A stretch of 64,000 bases of DNA from Pieris napi (lineage: Eukaryota; Arthropoda; Insecta; Lepidoptera; Pieridae). A model generated the notes under the pieces. The model was not told where the DNA came from. It did no database searches and saw only the letters and a program-made list of their open reading frames with translations. Positions 20,101 through 30,860 of this stretch are shown here, piece after piece. The position numbers and the translations under genes were made by a program. How positions within the stretch are numbered: position 1 is the stretch's first letter; each line of letters starts with the position of its first letter. The stretch spans positions 10,304,501-10,368,500 of the forward strand of contig NC_062249.1 of NCBI RefSeq assembly GCF_905475465.1. Direction: 5' to 3'.

Positions 20101-23100
20101 TCGGTTTACTGACGATAGTTGTACGTGTACGTCATAAGAAAATACTGATGGAATGGTTCCGTTTTACAAAAGAAAGTTTTAATTTTATTTGTTTGATAGA
20201 TATTTTGTATGGATAAAGAGAAGGAGGTAAATGGAAATCACAATTGAATTGATCAAGTTACATTTATATGTACGCATAAATACAATTATTGTTTCTAGAA
20301 ACAATCTCCACTCATGTAGGAGAGAGACAGCTGTGCCTCTTTGTAGCTCGTTCCGCGCTCTCGCTTGCACTTCAAGCCTTAAATGGAACGCCTCAGAGCG
20401 AGGTAACGCCTCAGAGCAAGGTAACGCCGCATGAGTCATGTTTTTTCGTGCGTGCAGCCGGTTCCATCGAATTATAAGACGTTGTCACGTCAAAAATGAT
20501 GATGCAGAGGCGAAGCGACGTGTTTTTCAACTTGAACGCGCGGCTTCGCGACGCTAGAAACTCTCGCGAGCGCGTGACCTCACACCTTTATACCTTAATA
20601 ATGGAGAAATAGTGAAAACTACTACAATCTCCTTACTATGGGGGTGAGTCTGATAGCTTTGAGGTAATCCCACCACCTCAATCCTTTGATCCTACCCGTA
20701 GGGCTCCGTCTGTTACCTTAGGTCCCTTGGTGCAGATATCCCGTACTTATTTATTTATTTATGGCATTTTAGGAAGATTTACAGTATTTTAACAAAAGGT
20801 AAATTATGATTACAATAAAATAAAGTCAGTACTAATTACAAATCTCCACGTATAGATAATCCATAAATACCTTAAGGAGATAGGAGGAATAAAATTAACA
20901 TTTATGAATTTATAATACTATGAAACAATTAAAGAACTTTAGTAAATAAAAAATTAAGTATGACTATTCTAATGGAAATAGCTGGATGTGAGTGTGCGTC
21001 TCACAGAGACAATGGAAGAACAGAAAAGATCGATGTCAAACTGGGTTGAATATTGGTTATAGGTCTGTACACTTTGAATCATGAATGTATTTTTCCTATA
21101 GTTGGTATTAGGTGGAGGCATTTTGAAAAGAGGGCGGTTTCTGAACCATAATATAAGTCTGTTCGCAAGTTGAGTTTTGCTAACATCTCCGGATAATCAA
21201 CGAATCCCCTAACAATCTGTAATAAATAGCAGACAAATCAGAAATATTCCTTCGATTTTCAAGGGGCAAAAAATTGTAAGGTTGACAACGTAGATGGTAA
21301 CCATCAGAACGCTGGTGGGCCTTAAAGTCAAGAAAACGAAGGAAACGTCGCTGGATATTTTCGAGACGAGCCTTGTATTCCTTATGTGTTAGGGTACGTC
21401 TGTAGGGCTTAGGGATGCGTAGGGTTGTTAGGTTCTTACTTCTCATCATATCATATAGTTATCTAGTGCAGCTACACTACATATATTATACAGATACTCC
21501 TGACAGTTAATACATATAAATTTAAACACACATTTCACAGTCCACTGTACAAGCTGTACAGTGTTTACAAAATTCGCGAAAGAGCAAGACTACGCCATCC
21601 GTTCGCAAAATTACCTTGAGGCCTTGTTCTGAGAAGAACGGGCAAGAAACTCAGCAAGTTTTACCCTCGCTCTACATTACAATTAAAATAGAAATTACAT
21701 ACAAATTATTTACCAAAACAGTCGCTATACCATGTACTAATTTCAAATTAAAGGTTAAAACTGTATAGTAAATATACCTTTACCTACCTAACCTACCCTA
21801 CCGAATAGTTAAAAATACCTTTCTCTGATAGACGAGTCCAAACTCCCTCAAATGCTGTAAAAACATCAGCATATTGTTGCTCATGCCTTCTGTACTGTAG
21901 TCCTGAAATTATATTAAAAAAATATAGTTTGTTGTTATACACAACAAAGAAATGCGTCTAAAAACATTGGCACTACAACCTTTTCGGTCTTGGCCTCAGG
22001 TTTCTGTATTAAGATATTTATCTGTGAGGAAACTTTTTTATTTTAATTTGTTTAATCTGTATTTATTTAATAAAACACTTGTTTTATTGAAGTGAAACTT
22101 CTTTATCGGGGTTGGAAAAAAATTTAGTGTAAAATTTTTTCGTTACGCGTCACGTTTTTCGGTTACGCGCCATGTTGCTTTTTGAAGTCAAACTTCTTTA
22201 TCGGCGTTGGAATGAAACTTCTTTATCGACGTATGGGAGAAATTTTGTAGCAAATCGTCACGTTTTTCAATGATAGTAATAATTCTATTACAATTAATGA
22301 AATTCTATAATAATCTTCGTAGTAATAAGGTAAAATGAAATATTTGTATTCATGTCTATGATAATAAAAGCCTTTTGTTAAACTTTATCTAATTTAACGA
22401 ATTTCTGTAAAGTTGCATATAGTAGATCATTTTTCAAAAAATAAGATCATAAAGAAGTTTCACTTCTTACGTGTGTACACCTAGTACACGCACACATTTT
22501 TATATATATGAAGTGGGGCTCTACAGAGGCCCCAGAGTCACCAGGCAAGTCAAAGACAGTTTTTTGCTGCCTGTTACTAAAGTGTAGTTCAATAAGATTT
22601 AGTAGTAATACTCTCTCTTTCTATCAAATTCTGTTTATGACGTGATAGAAAGGGACAATTCAGTTTAAATAGTTAATATTTTTAATAAAACTGAACTAAA
22701 TTAGTCATTTGATATATAAGCATAGCGGTGGTTCGCGGCAAAAACTGCCTTAAAAACGCTCAGTTGTGGAACTGGAACGCCGGACGTCGAGGTGATACGG
22801 ATGGTATTTTGTATTCTACCTCGCTTGACCTTTAATTTTTTTTTAAAGAACAGGCGGCAAACCGACACAAGGCTCAGCTGATGTTGAAGTGATACCACCC
22901 ATGGTCACTCAATGCCAGAGGGCTCGCGAGTGCGTTGCCGGCCTTTTTCATTTGATAAGAAATATATGAATAATAACTCACCTTTCCAAGTGTACTAAAG
23001 CTGAGTTGATATAAATAAGCTAAACATTCCGCTGAACTCAGATTCCTCTTCTCCGCAGTGTGTAGATAATGTTGAAGGAATAACCATACCTGAAATTATT

Positions 23101-26100
23101 TAAATTAATCCTAGTACTTAAATTTAGATAAATAAGTTTTATTGACTCATATTATATTAAATACATTCCCATACACCGTGCGCATTCACTGAAGGAACTT
23201 TCTTTTTATAGCACAGATGGCAATCTGGCAGGCTCACCTGATGTTTAGTGATATTATTTGCCAATGGATACTCACGGGTGCGTTGCCGGCTTTTCAAGAA
23301 TTGCTACGCTCTTTTCTTGAAGGACCCTAAGTCGAATTAATATTTATTGTTTGTTGGTACGTATATTATTTAATATAAACGCGAATTTACATACTTCGAT
23401 AATAGATGACGTTACTATAAAATCTTTATTATGGTTTGATTCAGGTCAAAGCCGGTTGCAGACCGAAAACTAATCTATGCCAAGGCTAAACTAAGCTATG
23501 CCAAGCAAGCTAGGCTAAGCTAAGCTAGAAATAAATAGCGTGCACACCAACAGCTAAGCCAAAGCTCAGTCAGTGTGGCGAAGGATGTGCAAATGGTGTG
23601 CGGGGCAGCGGGAGGGGCTTAGCTTAGCTCGTGTAACTGCGCATCGGCATACACAACTAACTTAGTTTCGCATATTTTAGTTAGCTCACATAGCTTAGTT
23701 CGCTTAGTTTGCGGTCTGCACACAAGTATGGAAAACTGCGTCAGCTATGCGAGCTAAGCTAAACTAACTTAGCTTAGCTCTTGGTCTGCAACCCGTACAA
23801 AAGTCATTTGAACAAAGTCTGTATCACCATGGAGTTTTCATTAATTATTGCTCAAAGTCACACCAATCCTATATATAGTCTATAACATGCTACTTTATAA
23901 TCTGTGGATGTGCCTTATTTTTTCCCCAAACATTGTATATGATTACTCATACATATTTGTTATAACAATAAATCAGAATTATTTTAAAATTGTAATTGTA
24001 TTTAACTTACCTGTTTAGCCGTACTGAGCAAAAGGAACTGAAAGCCGGCTTTAGTTATTACCGCTGAGCCATCCTCCGCATCTCTAAAAATTTGTGCTAC
24101 ATTTAAGATACTTTATTAATTGCTTATAAAGTGACAATTAATAAATACATTATTAAAAATAACCGAAAACTAACACTTATTATTTTTTATTTATGACAAC
24201 CAAAGGCAAAGTCTGTTATGATCTGATAAAGCATGCAAAGTGTCTGCACAGATTTATAATATTAATTGTAGGAATTGAAGGGAAACCAAAGAATTTGAGA
24301 CAAGGTTGACGAGGAGTCTACATTTAAATTCGAAATAATTTTAAGTTGCAATACAAGTAATTTTGAAAATTTAATATTATACATGTTTCTTCAAAAAATA
24401 CCCATCCCCATAAACTACTAAACAGATTTTGAGGAAACTTGAGTTTTCTAAGTTGAAATACAACTGATTAAATTTCCACAACTTGTAGTTTCCGCTGATT
24501 AAATAATTGTGAACAAACATAAATGCTCGCTATATTTAGCTTGATAAAAAGGTTCGGAAACATTTATTTATCAATTTCAAGAATATCACATATATACAGT
24601 TAATATACAATAAACACCTAGTTATTAACTTCTCCAACAAAGGAATAACTTACTTAAATTCAATAAATTGTACAAAAATATATTTCTATTTGACATTCAC
24701 GAGCATTTGACATTTATGGTGCAATATAAAAATTTTAACAGAAAATATAGCTTGTATAATAAGCACAAATAAAGGTGTAAAAATTGATATGGACTTTGCT
24801 GTTATTACGATTATTTTTGTAAAAATATTGAGTCAAATATATTGTACCTAGTCATGAGTCCAGCATGAAGCAATATCCTTACAGCATCAGCACTAATTCC
24901 TTCTGTTTGCTGACTGCCAACCATGTAATGAAGAACACATTCCCATCGCTCAAGTGCATATGCATCTAAGAATGCTACATCCCTTGCTTTGCCATCTGGT
25001 TCCAAGGTTTGAGACATACTCCATGGTCGGCCACTGAAAGACACTTATGCATTTTAGTACTTATTACCTTTATAATAATAATAACAAATATATTTTGAAT
25101 ACAACAATTCATAGAACAGGTTTATTGGATAGTTAGTTTTACACAATTCTTTCACTGTAAAATCTTCAGACTAAGTCACATGTTTTGTAATCTAACATAA
25201 TGCTTATTGCATGGCACTGTAATGGCATAGTAAGCAATTTTTAAAAAATAACTTACCCACCCAAAAGAGCAATTTTTAAATTTTTCTTAAATGACTGTGA
25301 TAACAACCATCCCGGTAAGCCTCCAGGTATAGGTGCCTCATGCCATACTGATAGTTCTGTTAATGCCTCAGAAGCTTTGCTTTGTTCCCTAAATTAAAAA
25401 CATATTTTAATAAAGCTTACTTAATGGATAGAAATATTTATTACATTATTTCTTATCAAGTGGTAAAAATAAAGTGTAAATGAGGGTCATCTGTGTAAAA
25501 CATGATTGTAAATATTGTTATGGAGAAATAGTTATTTCTTACTATATCTATTGCAACAAAACTAGTTAGTAAAGTAATCTTATACTGTTTAATATAACAA
25601 AAACAATAATTGTTTTTTTATTTAATTAAAAACATATTAGGTAATCATTCAAAGAGTATATATCGACGTAAGAAAGCATATTTGTTGTAAGTAGACATAT
25701 TGCAATTGTTCACCAGAGCCAAAAAACTTAATTAATTTCGGAAAAAAATTAATAGTGTCGAACCTATCCATGATATTGCTACCATTTTTGAAACATATAT
25801 TTATTTAACTGCCAGTCACCATTTGTAATGTAAACTTTTTATCCAAAGTTACTATAAGTACGTGTTTGGCTAGTTACAGCAAACAGTTTTTTAAATCACA
25901 AACCTTTAAAATGCTGTAACTAAGGAAGAAAAATGTACGCGCGGAAATATTATCAATTTACAGGCGATAAATATGCTGTATGCAGTACATTTATGTATTT
26001 GGGTACTTTCAATTGCAATTCAAGATGTAAGATTAGTTTATAATTATGATTAGATCTAGAAATGCAGTGGGTCATTTGGTAATGTAATGTTTGCTTGAAA

Positions 26101-26888
26101 TAAAATGTCGTAAATGGTAAAAAAAAACTGCTGTAAGTAAACGAATGTAAAAATCACACGCCGCAGAAATGCTGTAAGTAGCGTTACGTTTTTAAATGGG
26201 AAGAAGTAAGTATTTGTAAAGAAAAAAATGCAGTTTTTCTTTTGCTGTAAGTACAAATTGTCTAAAATGACTGGATTTTGGTCTACATACAGCATTTAAT
26301 CTTGCTAAAAAAAATATAAGTACGGGCGTTTTCAACGGCGTATGTAATTTTTTTTTCATCGTAGAGGCACAGGACCCAGGACATTCGATGCGGTTTTTTT
26401 TTCTGATTCTAATGGCAGTAAAAAGTCACTTTAGGTATTTTGTCTACTTACAGCAAATATGCTTTCCTACGTCGATATATAGATATAGTCATAGATTTTA
26501 TGTTTAGGGTTAATTTGTTTGAAATTCGAATACTTTAGCACATACTTAGCATGTGTTTGTGTGACCCATGATGCTACAACTGCTTGTGGGACTGGCTGTT
26601 CGACAAAAAGAAGGCGAATTATAAAGTGTCGAGCCAGTTCTGGTAATTCTCTGTAAAGATAAATATAGTCTTAAAAAATCGAAATAAAAAATAATTACAA
26701 TATTATCAATCTATACCTACATCATAGTATTGTACTTACCTATACACTGCTAAACAAATTGTAGGGTAATTGTAGAGAGTCTCCAAAAACTGAGAAGACC
26801 GACTTTTAAGATACTCGTGTAGATCTTTACATTGTAAGCTAGGTGTAGCATTTAAGTTAGAAGATTTCGATTTTGATGATTCAGACAT
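17144..26888 (-). CDS. GTF2H4: GTF2H4, TFIIH core subunit p52 (complete, 11 exons)
   Basis: Subunit of the TFIIH core that anchors and stimulates the XPB helicase, used in RNA polymerase II initiation and nucleotide excision repair (Tfb2 in yeast). Minus-strand exons: 26740-26888, 26546-26650, 25257-25388, 24848-25033, 24011-24083, 22982-23089, 21819-21902, 19410-19600, 18672-18786, 17791-17931, 17144-17287. All have GT/AG borders and their lengths sum to 1428 bases, 475 residues plus TAG; human p52 has 462. Diagnostic blocks are CLAVYRELPELARHF, LLFVEQPVPQAVVASWV, PGGLPGWLL, ALERWECVLHYMVGS, FQFLLLSTAKQVW, YQLSFSTLGKDYSTEGMS, FLQHLREFGLVYQRK, RFYPTRLALN, YIVVESNYRLYGYT, ISAQQIIKFLE, VVYNQFLSQADF and DVKKFWKRYSKSS. 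An in-frame upstream Met at 27005 would add 39 residues; I prefer 26888 because family conservation starts soon after it. It converges on CPSF73 (stops about 745 bp apart); AATAAA (minus) is at 17110-17115. Introns hold many repeats. Confidence 0.97.
18070..18330 (-). mobile_element. 3' fragment of a non-LTR retrotransposon (RT C-terminus)
   Basis: On the minus strand it encodes SSTVCFTKRFLLRTSELWNR then LPLGVFPERYDLQLFKLR, the LWNxLPxxVFP...FK signature seen at the C-terminus of many insect non-LTR reverse transcriptase ORFs. It then decays. It lies in a GTF2H4 intron, same strand as the gene. Confidence 0.6.
19617..19818 (+). repeat. tRNA-derived SINE, family A (copy 2, truncated)
   Basis: Shares CAGCTAGGTGAGGGGTACCG, GGTTCGATTCC (B box), TTGTTCTCGGCCTTTGGGAG, GGTACCGGGCGAGTGCTTCG and ACTTGACGCTGGCTAATG with the 660-916 copy, in opposite orientation, but lacks the A-box end. 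It begins only about 16 bases beyond the 3' splice acceptor of the GTF2H4 exon at 19410-19600. Confidence 0.75.
20086..20500 (+). repeat. Interspersed repeat, GTTGTCTGTAAAGTCGGTTTA family (copy 2)
   Basis: Same ordered words as 8879-9180, with an extra stretch holding a short imperfect direct repeat (GGAACGCCTCAGAGCGAGG / GTAACGCCTCAGAGCAAGG). It lies in a GTF2H4 intron. Confidence 0.6.
20945..21449 (-). pseudogene. Broken non-LTR (jockey-like) reverse transcriptase fragment
   Basis: The minus strand reads YKARLENIQRRFLRFLDFKA, HQRSDGYHLRCQPYNFLPLE and NRRNISDLSAIYYRLLGDSL, a pattern of insect jockey-like RT C-terminal regions (LExxQRRFLR...L..RR...L..LY.L). Past the first stop, further family-like pieces are visible with disruptions. 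It lies in a GTF2H4 intron. Confidence 0.6.
22080..22510. repeat. Diverged foldback element related to the AAGAAGT family
   Basis: Left GAAGTGAAACTTCTTTATCG (three variants in tandem near 22095, 22174 and 22211) and right AAAGAAGTTTCACTTCTTAC followed by GTGTACACCTAGTACACGC. The same palindromic end design as 9992-10306 but with GTGAAAC for GTATAAC. It lies in a GTF2H4 intron. Confidence 0.45.
22715..22950 (-). mobile_element. Two joined 3' fragments of a non-LTR retrotransposon
   Basis: GGCAAAAACTGCC...GACGTCGAGGTGATACGG and then CAGGCGGCAAACCGAC...GAGGGCTCGCGAGTGCGTTG. In the 61690-62005 copy the second block comes before the first, so this locus is either a head-to-tail dimer remnant or two insertions. 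It lies in a GTF2H4 intron. Confidence 0.5.
23200..23335 (-). mobile_element. 3' fragment of a non-LTR retrotransposon
   Basis: GGCAGGCTCACCTGATGTTT, GGGTGCGTTGCCGGCTTTTC, and TTCTTGAAGGACCCTAAGTC are shared with 61690-62005. It lies in a GTF2H4 intron. Confidence 0.55.
23452..23795. mobile_element. Foldback element built of AGCTAAGCTA words
   Basis: Inverted ends CCGGTTGCAGACCGAAAACT and TCTTGGTCTGCAACCCG. The interior is crowded with short AGCTAAGCTA / TTAGCTTAGC and AAGCTAGGCTAAG words in both orientations, plus GGTCTGCA-type repeats. Very short unit repeats inside inverted ends are typical of foldback elements. It lies in a GTF2H4 intron. Confidence 0.65.
25657..26481. mobile_element. 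825 bp inverted-repeat element with repeated GCTGTAAGTA motif
   Basis: Ends TATATATCGACGTAAGAAAG and CTTTCCTACGTCGATATATA; the inverted ends continue as CATATTTGTTGTAAGTAGAC against GTCTACTTACAGCAAATATG (about 40 bases in all). The motif GCTGTAA(G/C)TA or its complement recurs near 25684, 25872, 25912, 26130, 26171, 26244 and 26445. No coding capacity. It lies in the GTF2H4 intron between the second and third exons. Confidence 0.75.
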
Positions 26889-27005
26889 TTTTAAAGGAAT
26901 TTGTGTTGGAGTTACATTCAAAATATTCAATGTATTTTTATATAAAAAATGTTGATGATTATTTTGAGATAAACTTTTAAACACTTTTATCTTGCAATTT
27001 GACAC

Positions 27006-28102
27006 TATACTATAGTGAATACTGAATTGTCTTTATTATTGGCAACTGTTAACTGTCATAATTGACAGTAGCAGATGTCATATCCGATAGCTTGACCATA
27101 GAGAAAGATAATCTATTGAGAAACTTATCAACGAAATACGAATACAATAGTAATAGTATGACGAAAGAGACAAAAACGTTTTGTTGATATCTAATGGGAA
27201 AAATAATCCAAAAGTGTAGGTATGATCGGCCAAATACATCTCAAAATAATAAGTACTAATTTATACTAAGTAGATTATTACATAAGAAAATTGAAATAAA
27301 ATTGTCTGCTTATAATATTGTTTTCGCTCCTGCAATTTATGAGCATTTACAATCTCAAATTTAAGAGGACCTTATTTTTATATTATTAATTGCATCAAAT
27401 ATTATAAGTAAATCGATAATGACAATAGCGACAATCAATCTATGTTTGGTCTTTCTAAATTCATAAACTTTGACAAAAGTTTATGTAGTATCCACTTTTT
27501 AATTTTCAAAACTAGATAATATGCTATTGATGTCATTACATTGTTATTTGTTATCTATTATGGCTAGTGACTTTTATTAATGTTACGATTTAAATCTGCA
27601 ACTGACAACATGTAATTATATTTAAATATATGCAAAATCAAAGCGAAAAATGTCCATAATTCGTCTCGTTCATATTAAATTAAAAAAGCCGTCTAATTAG
27701 AGTCATTGTTTAAGATTTTGTGAGAGTATCTCTTGGCTTATTCAAAAACACCTCCAGATATAAACTTACTTACCTAATCATTCCTAACAGTACCTAAGTA
27801 CTAATTGCTTACTAGTTACTACGATAATTAATTGGTACTTAGGACTGGGTCTTGTTGTAGGTTTCTTATTCATTGTGTAGCTATAATATAAAACAAGTTT
27901 AAAACACAAACAATATGCTCCAGAACCTGATCAAGGTTTCTCAAAAAAGGTTAAAGCAATAAAGTTTAAAATCGCAACGAAAAACTAGGTAGGTAATGCT
28001 TGTAAGAGCTATACCAATGGGACTTTTTTTATCTCTTTGTCTCGTAAAAGAAAAAAATATATTCACACATTGACGCAGTGCGTACACACACCGACAACTA
28101 AT
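27006..28102. other. Divergent intergenic region between GTF2H4 and the Spitz-like gene
   Basis: AT-rich sequence without coding potential or a repeat I recognise. The first 100 bases should hold the GTF2H4 promoter (minus) and the last few hundred the Spitz-like promoter (plus). I cannot identify individual regulatory sites. Confidence 0.5.
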
Positions 28103-28616
28103 CTATATACGGACAGGTTGCGCACACAAACGACTCGCGTCTGAGTTCACCGCATTCATTCTCGTCGGCAGATGGCGGATGCAGTAGACGCCTTCCATCA
28201 GTCGTGCACAGACAACTCGTTGAGCGCAGTGCGATTTCGTTCCGCTAAGCACCATTTTGTGTGTAAACTTTCGAACGGGACATTGTGTGTATGTGCTCCG
28301 TGAATAATTTTTAACTACGAACTCAGTGTACAATAATTGAATCGTGTTTCACTTTCGACATGCCCACGGTGGAATCGAGGCGATATCTCGGGCGCTAGAA
28401 ACCGCGCCTCCGTCATGAGCGAGTGATCGTCGACATTAAAAAAAGTTGACACAGGAAACATGTCTGGGCGGACCGCCGACGCGGATGCGAGCGAAGGGTT
28501 CGAGTTCGAAATTCGAAAGCGGTCATGTCATCGCCTCTCGGATTTCGTATAAGTCACCGTCCAATGTCAAAATCGTGTATTTACCGCGAGCGCCGAGCGT
28601 CCGGAGCGAGCGGACA
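28103..28616 (+). promoter_or_regulatory. Probable promoter / 5' leader of the Spitz-like gene
   Basis: This GC-richer stretch precedes the Spitz-like start codon. It contains ATGs before the chosen start: one at about 28379 opens an 11-codon upstream reading frame (MPTVESRRYLGR, then TAG), and one at 28446 is in frame with the ligand. If transcribed, the short frame could dampen translation. No TATA box is convincing and the transcription start cannot be fixed from sequence. Moderate-to-low certainty. Confidence 0.4.
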
Positions 28617-29147
28617 ATGCAGTCTTTGGTAGTATGGTGGGCGGTGGTGTCTGCAGCTTGGGCGCTGGCGGGCGCCTGCTCGAGCTCCATCTCGAAGAGG
28701 CCCGCGAGGCCTGCGAGGCCGCAGCGCCCGCCGCCGCAGCCGCAACCGCAGCCGCGTCTCAACGTCACCTTCCCCATCTTCAAGTGCGAGCCCGACTACT
28801 CGGAGTACTATTGCCTCAACGGTGGAGTGTGCTTTACTGTAGTGATCTCGGACAGTCCTATCTATAATTGTGAGTGCCGAAACGGTTACGTGGGTCAGCG
28901 GTGCGAGTTCAAGGACTTGGATAACTCGTATGTGTTGACGAGCCGGCAGCTCATGATGGAGACGGCGTCGATCGCCGGCGGCGCGACTGTGGCCGTGTTC
29001 CTTGCGATTCTAGTCTGCTTCGGGGCGTGGGTGCGGCTGCACCGGCGGGGCAAAGCGCCTCCGTCGGCAGAGCGTGGCCTGGTGCACCTGGTGGCTGTAG
29101 CGACGCCCCGGGGTCAGCTGCCGGTCTGCACTGCCCCCACTCTATAG
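28617..29147 (+). CDS. spi: Spitz/Keren-type TGF-alpha-like EGFR ligand precursor
   Basis: Membrane-bound precursor of an EGF-receptor ligand, released in insects by rhomboid proteases in the secretory pathway (family knowledge). The 176-residue product has a signal peptide (about 1-21, WWAVVSAAWALAGA), a basic Pro/Arg/Gln linker (28-47), an N-glycosylation site (NVT, 49-51), one EGF domain with six cysteines (57, 66, 72, 85, 87, 96; YYCLNGGVCF and CECRNGYVGQRCEF), and a membrane segment at about 117-139 opening with ASIAGGA, close to the ASIASGA rhomboid site of Drosophila Spitz. The tail is only about 37 residues and basic at its start (RLHRRGK). The whole coding region is one exon. The frame is open upstream to another Met at 28446, but the Met at 28617 directly precedes the signal peptide. 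Keren is the alternative name; the sequence cannot separate the two. Confidence 0.9.
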   Translation: MQSLVVWWAVVSAAWALAGACSSSISKRPARPARPQRPPPQPQPQPRLNVTFPIFKCEPDYSEYYCLNGGVCFTVVISDSPIYNCECRNGYVGQRCEFKDLDNSYVLTSRQLMMETASIAGGATVAVFLAILVCFGAWVRLHRRGKAPPSAERGLVHLVAVATPRGQLPVCTAPTL

Positions 29148-30860
29148 ACATTCTGTTCATACATGTACATATAGTTAGATTATGTGTTAAGTTATGTGGA
29201 TCGAACGGGAGTAAGAAAATTTATGTGATAATTAATTTACGAAGCATATAATTTATTTCTGAGGAATTTCTTTTGTATATACCGAAACTGAAGTTGAGAG
29301 TTGTCAAATTTCAGTTCCTTCAGCTGTGTTTGTGAATAATGTGTACATGGTTCTGTTTAATGTTGTATGTTGGACTAGTGAGATGGGCAATGACCATGTC
29401 CCTATATGCTACTCGCTCGTATTAGAAGTTGTTATGTTGTATTGTTGGGTTGTATAACAGGTTAGAGAGTACTCACTCTGCTGAAACAAGATAACAAATC
29501 TCATTCCATGTAGTAATATATTGTTTCTTATAAGAATTCAGTTTAATATGTCCATCATAGTAATGATTGTTTGAGCAGAGTGATAACACTTGCTACCTGA
29601 TTCCACTGCATGTTATTGTTTTGTATTGTAGTAAATGTTTAGTAAATGGGCCTTATTGTAAAGTCTGCAGAGCATTTATACTCAAATAGATAAATCTATG
29701 TCCCAGTATAAAAACACCTTTGTATATTGCAAAGGTGATCATTTGTATGAGTCTCTGGGCCACTTATATTGGTAAATCAATATTGTATTTATTACTTGTT
29801 GTGTTGTGATGAAGTTGGATACTTGTGAGGCAGCGAGTAGCTCAGTTCCTATTGCTGTAGCACATTCCATCGCACGGTTAGAGTATATTACTGGTGTCAG
29901 TATTATTTTGTAATACATGTTAAGCCGGCAGCTTTACTTTATTTTTTAATTTATACCTGATATCCCACTGGGATAGAGCTGTATTATATTCGTTTAATGA
30001 TGGAGACCAGCCCTTGTGAGAAGGCTTCTTGTAAATATAGCCCCTGTAGGTATTTATTAGATATTTATAAACATTTATTTATTGACTGCTTTATTTAGTT
30101 AAAATTCATTGATCAGCCGCACGGATTTGCCATGTTAACGGTTACATCCATTAAACCTTGCTAAGCACGGCCTCGCAATCATATGTCCTATGTAATCTCA
30201 TTGTGAATCTCAGTAATAATAATAATTGTAAAAATTGTATAACATTGGATGGTGTCTTAAATGTCACTCCTCACTGTCAATTGCCAGTCTGTCCGTTTTG
30301 CTTCTAGCTAATTTTAAACCGCAACAACTAAAAATTCACTATCTGTATATTGTATAGTAATTTATTATAAATGAAATATAGAATTTGAAGTAATCATTTA
30401 TTGTCAATAATATTCTATTGTAAAATTTCTTAATTGTATTTATTGTCTTTGTATAATGGTGGCTTGACTGAGGGGATGACACAAAAATATAGTAAATTTG
30501 TTAATGGGCTGTGACAGCAGTACAGGGTCTGATAAATTGGTGTATTTTATTCTAGACCACTCTACCATTGTATGGCTTTCATGTGTTGACAAATTATAGG
30601 ACCAATCTATCAGAGTCTGTATAAAAAATTGTCTTGTGTACCATGCTGTATTGTCAATTCCTAAGAGATTGTTTATATAAACATTCCAAAGTATATGTAA
30701 AATATTACCTACATCGCTAATAATTTTGAAATATCTGTTAAGATGCTACATTGTTAATTATACAGTTTTCTATTGATCATTTGTTAAAAGAAAATTATAC
30801 GAAACTAAATCTTTATACATGTTTTTTATTCCTTCTGGCATTAAAACAAAAAGGTTAACA
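29148..30860 (+). other. Probable long 3' UTR of the Spitz-like gene
   Basis: About 1.7 kb of AT-rich sequence follows the Spitz-like stop codon without any repeat family I recognise and without reading frames of note. It is rich in TGTA and ATTTA-like words. There is no AATAAA close to the stop; the first plausible signals are ATTAAA near 30840, AATAAA near 31097 and AATAAA near 31244. A long 3' UTR is therefore inferred, not shown. Confidence 0.35.

Noticed and set aside
23452..23795. A CRISPR-like or satellite array
   Set aside because: Units are irregularly spaced, in both orientations and enclosed by inverted ends, which fits a foldback element.
26888..27005. Upstream Met of GTF2H4 at 27005 as the true start
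   Set aside because: It would add 39 residues with no family match; it cannot be excluded, but the start at 26888 gives a length close to the family norm.
28523..28783. Minus-strand and alternate plus-strand frames across the Spitz-like gene
   Set aside because: They are by-products of GC-rich Pro/Arg/Gln codons; the frame with signal peptide, six EGF cysteines and membrane segment explains the locus.
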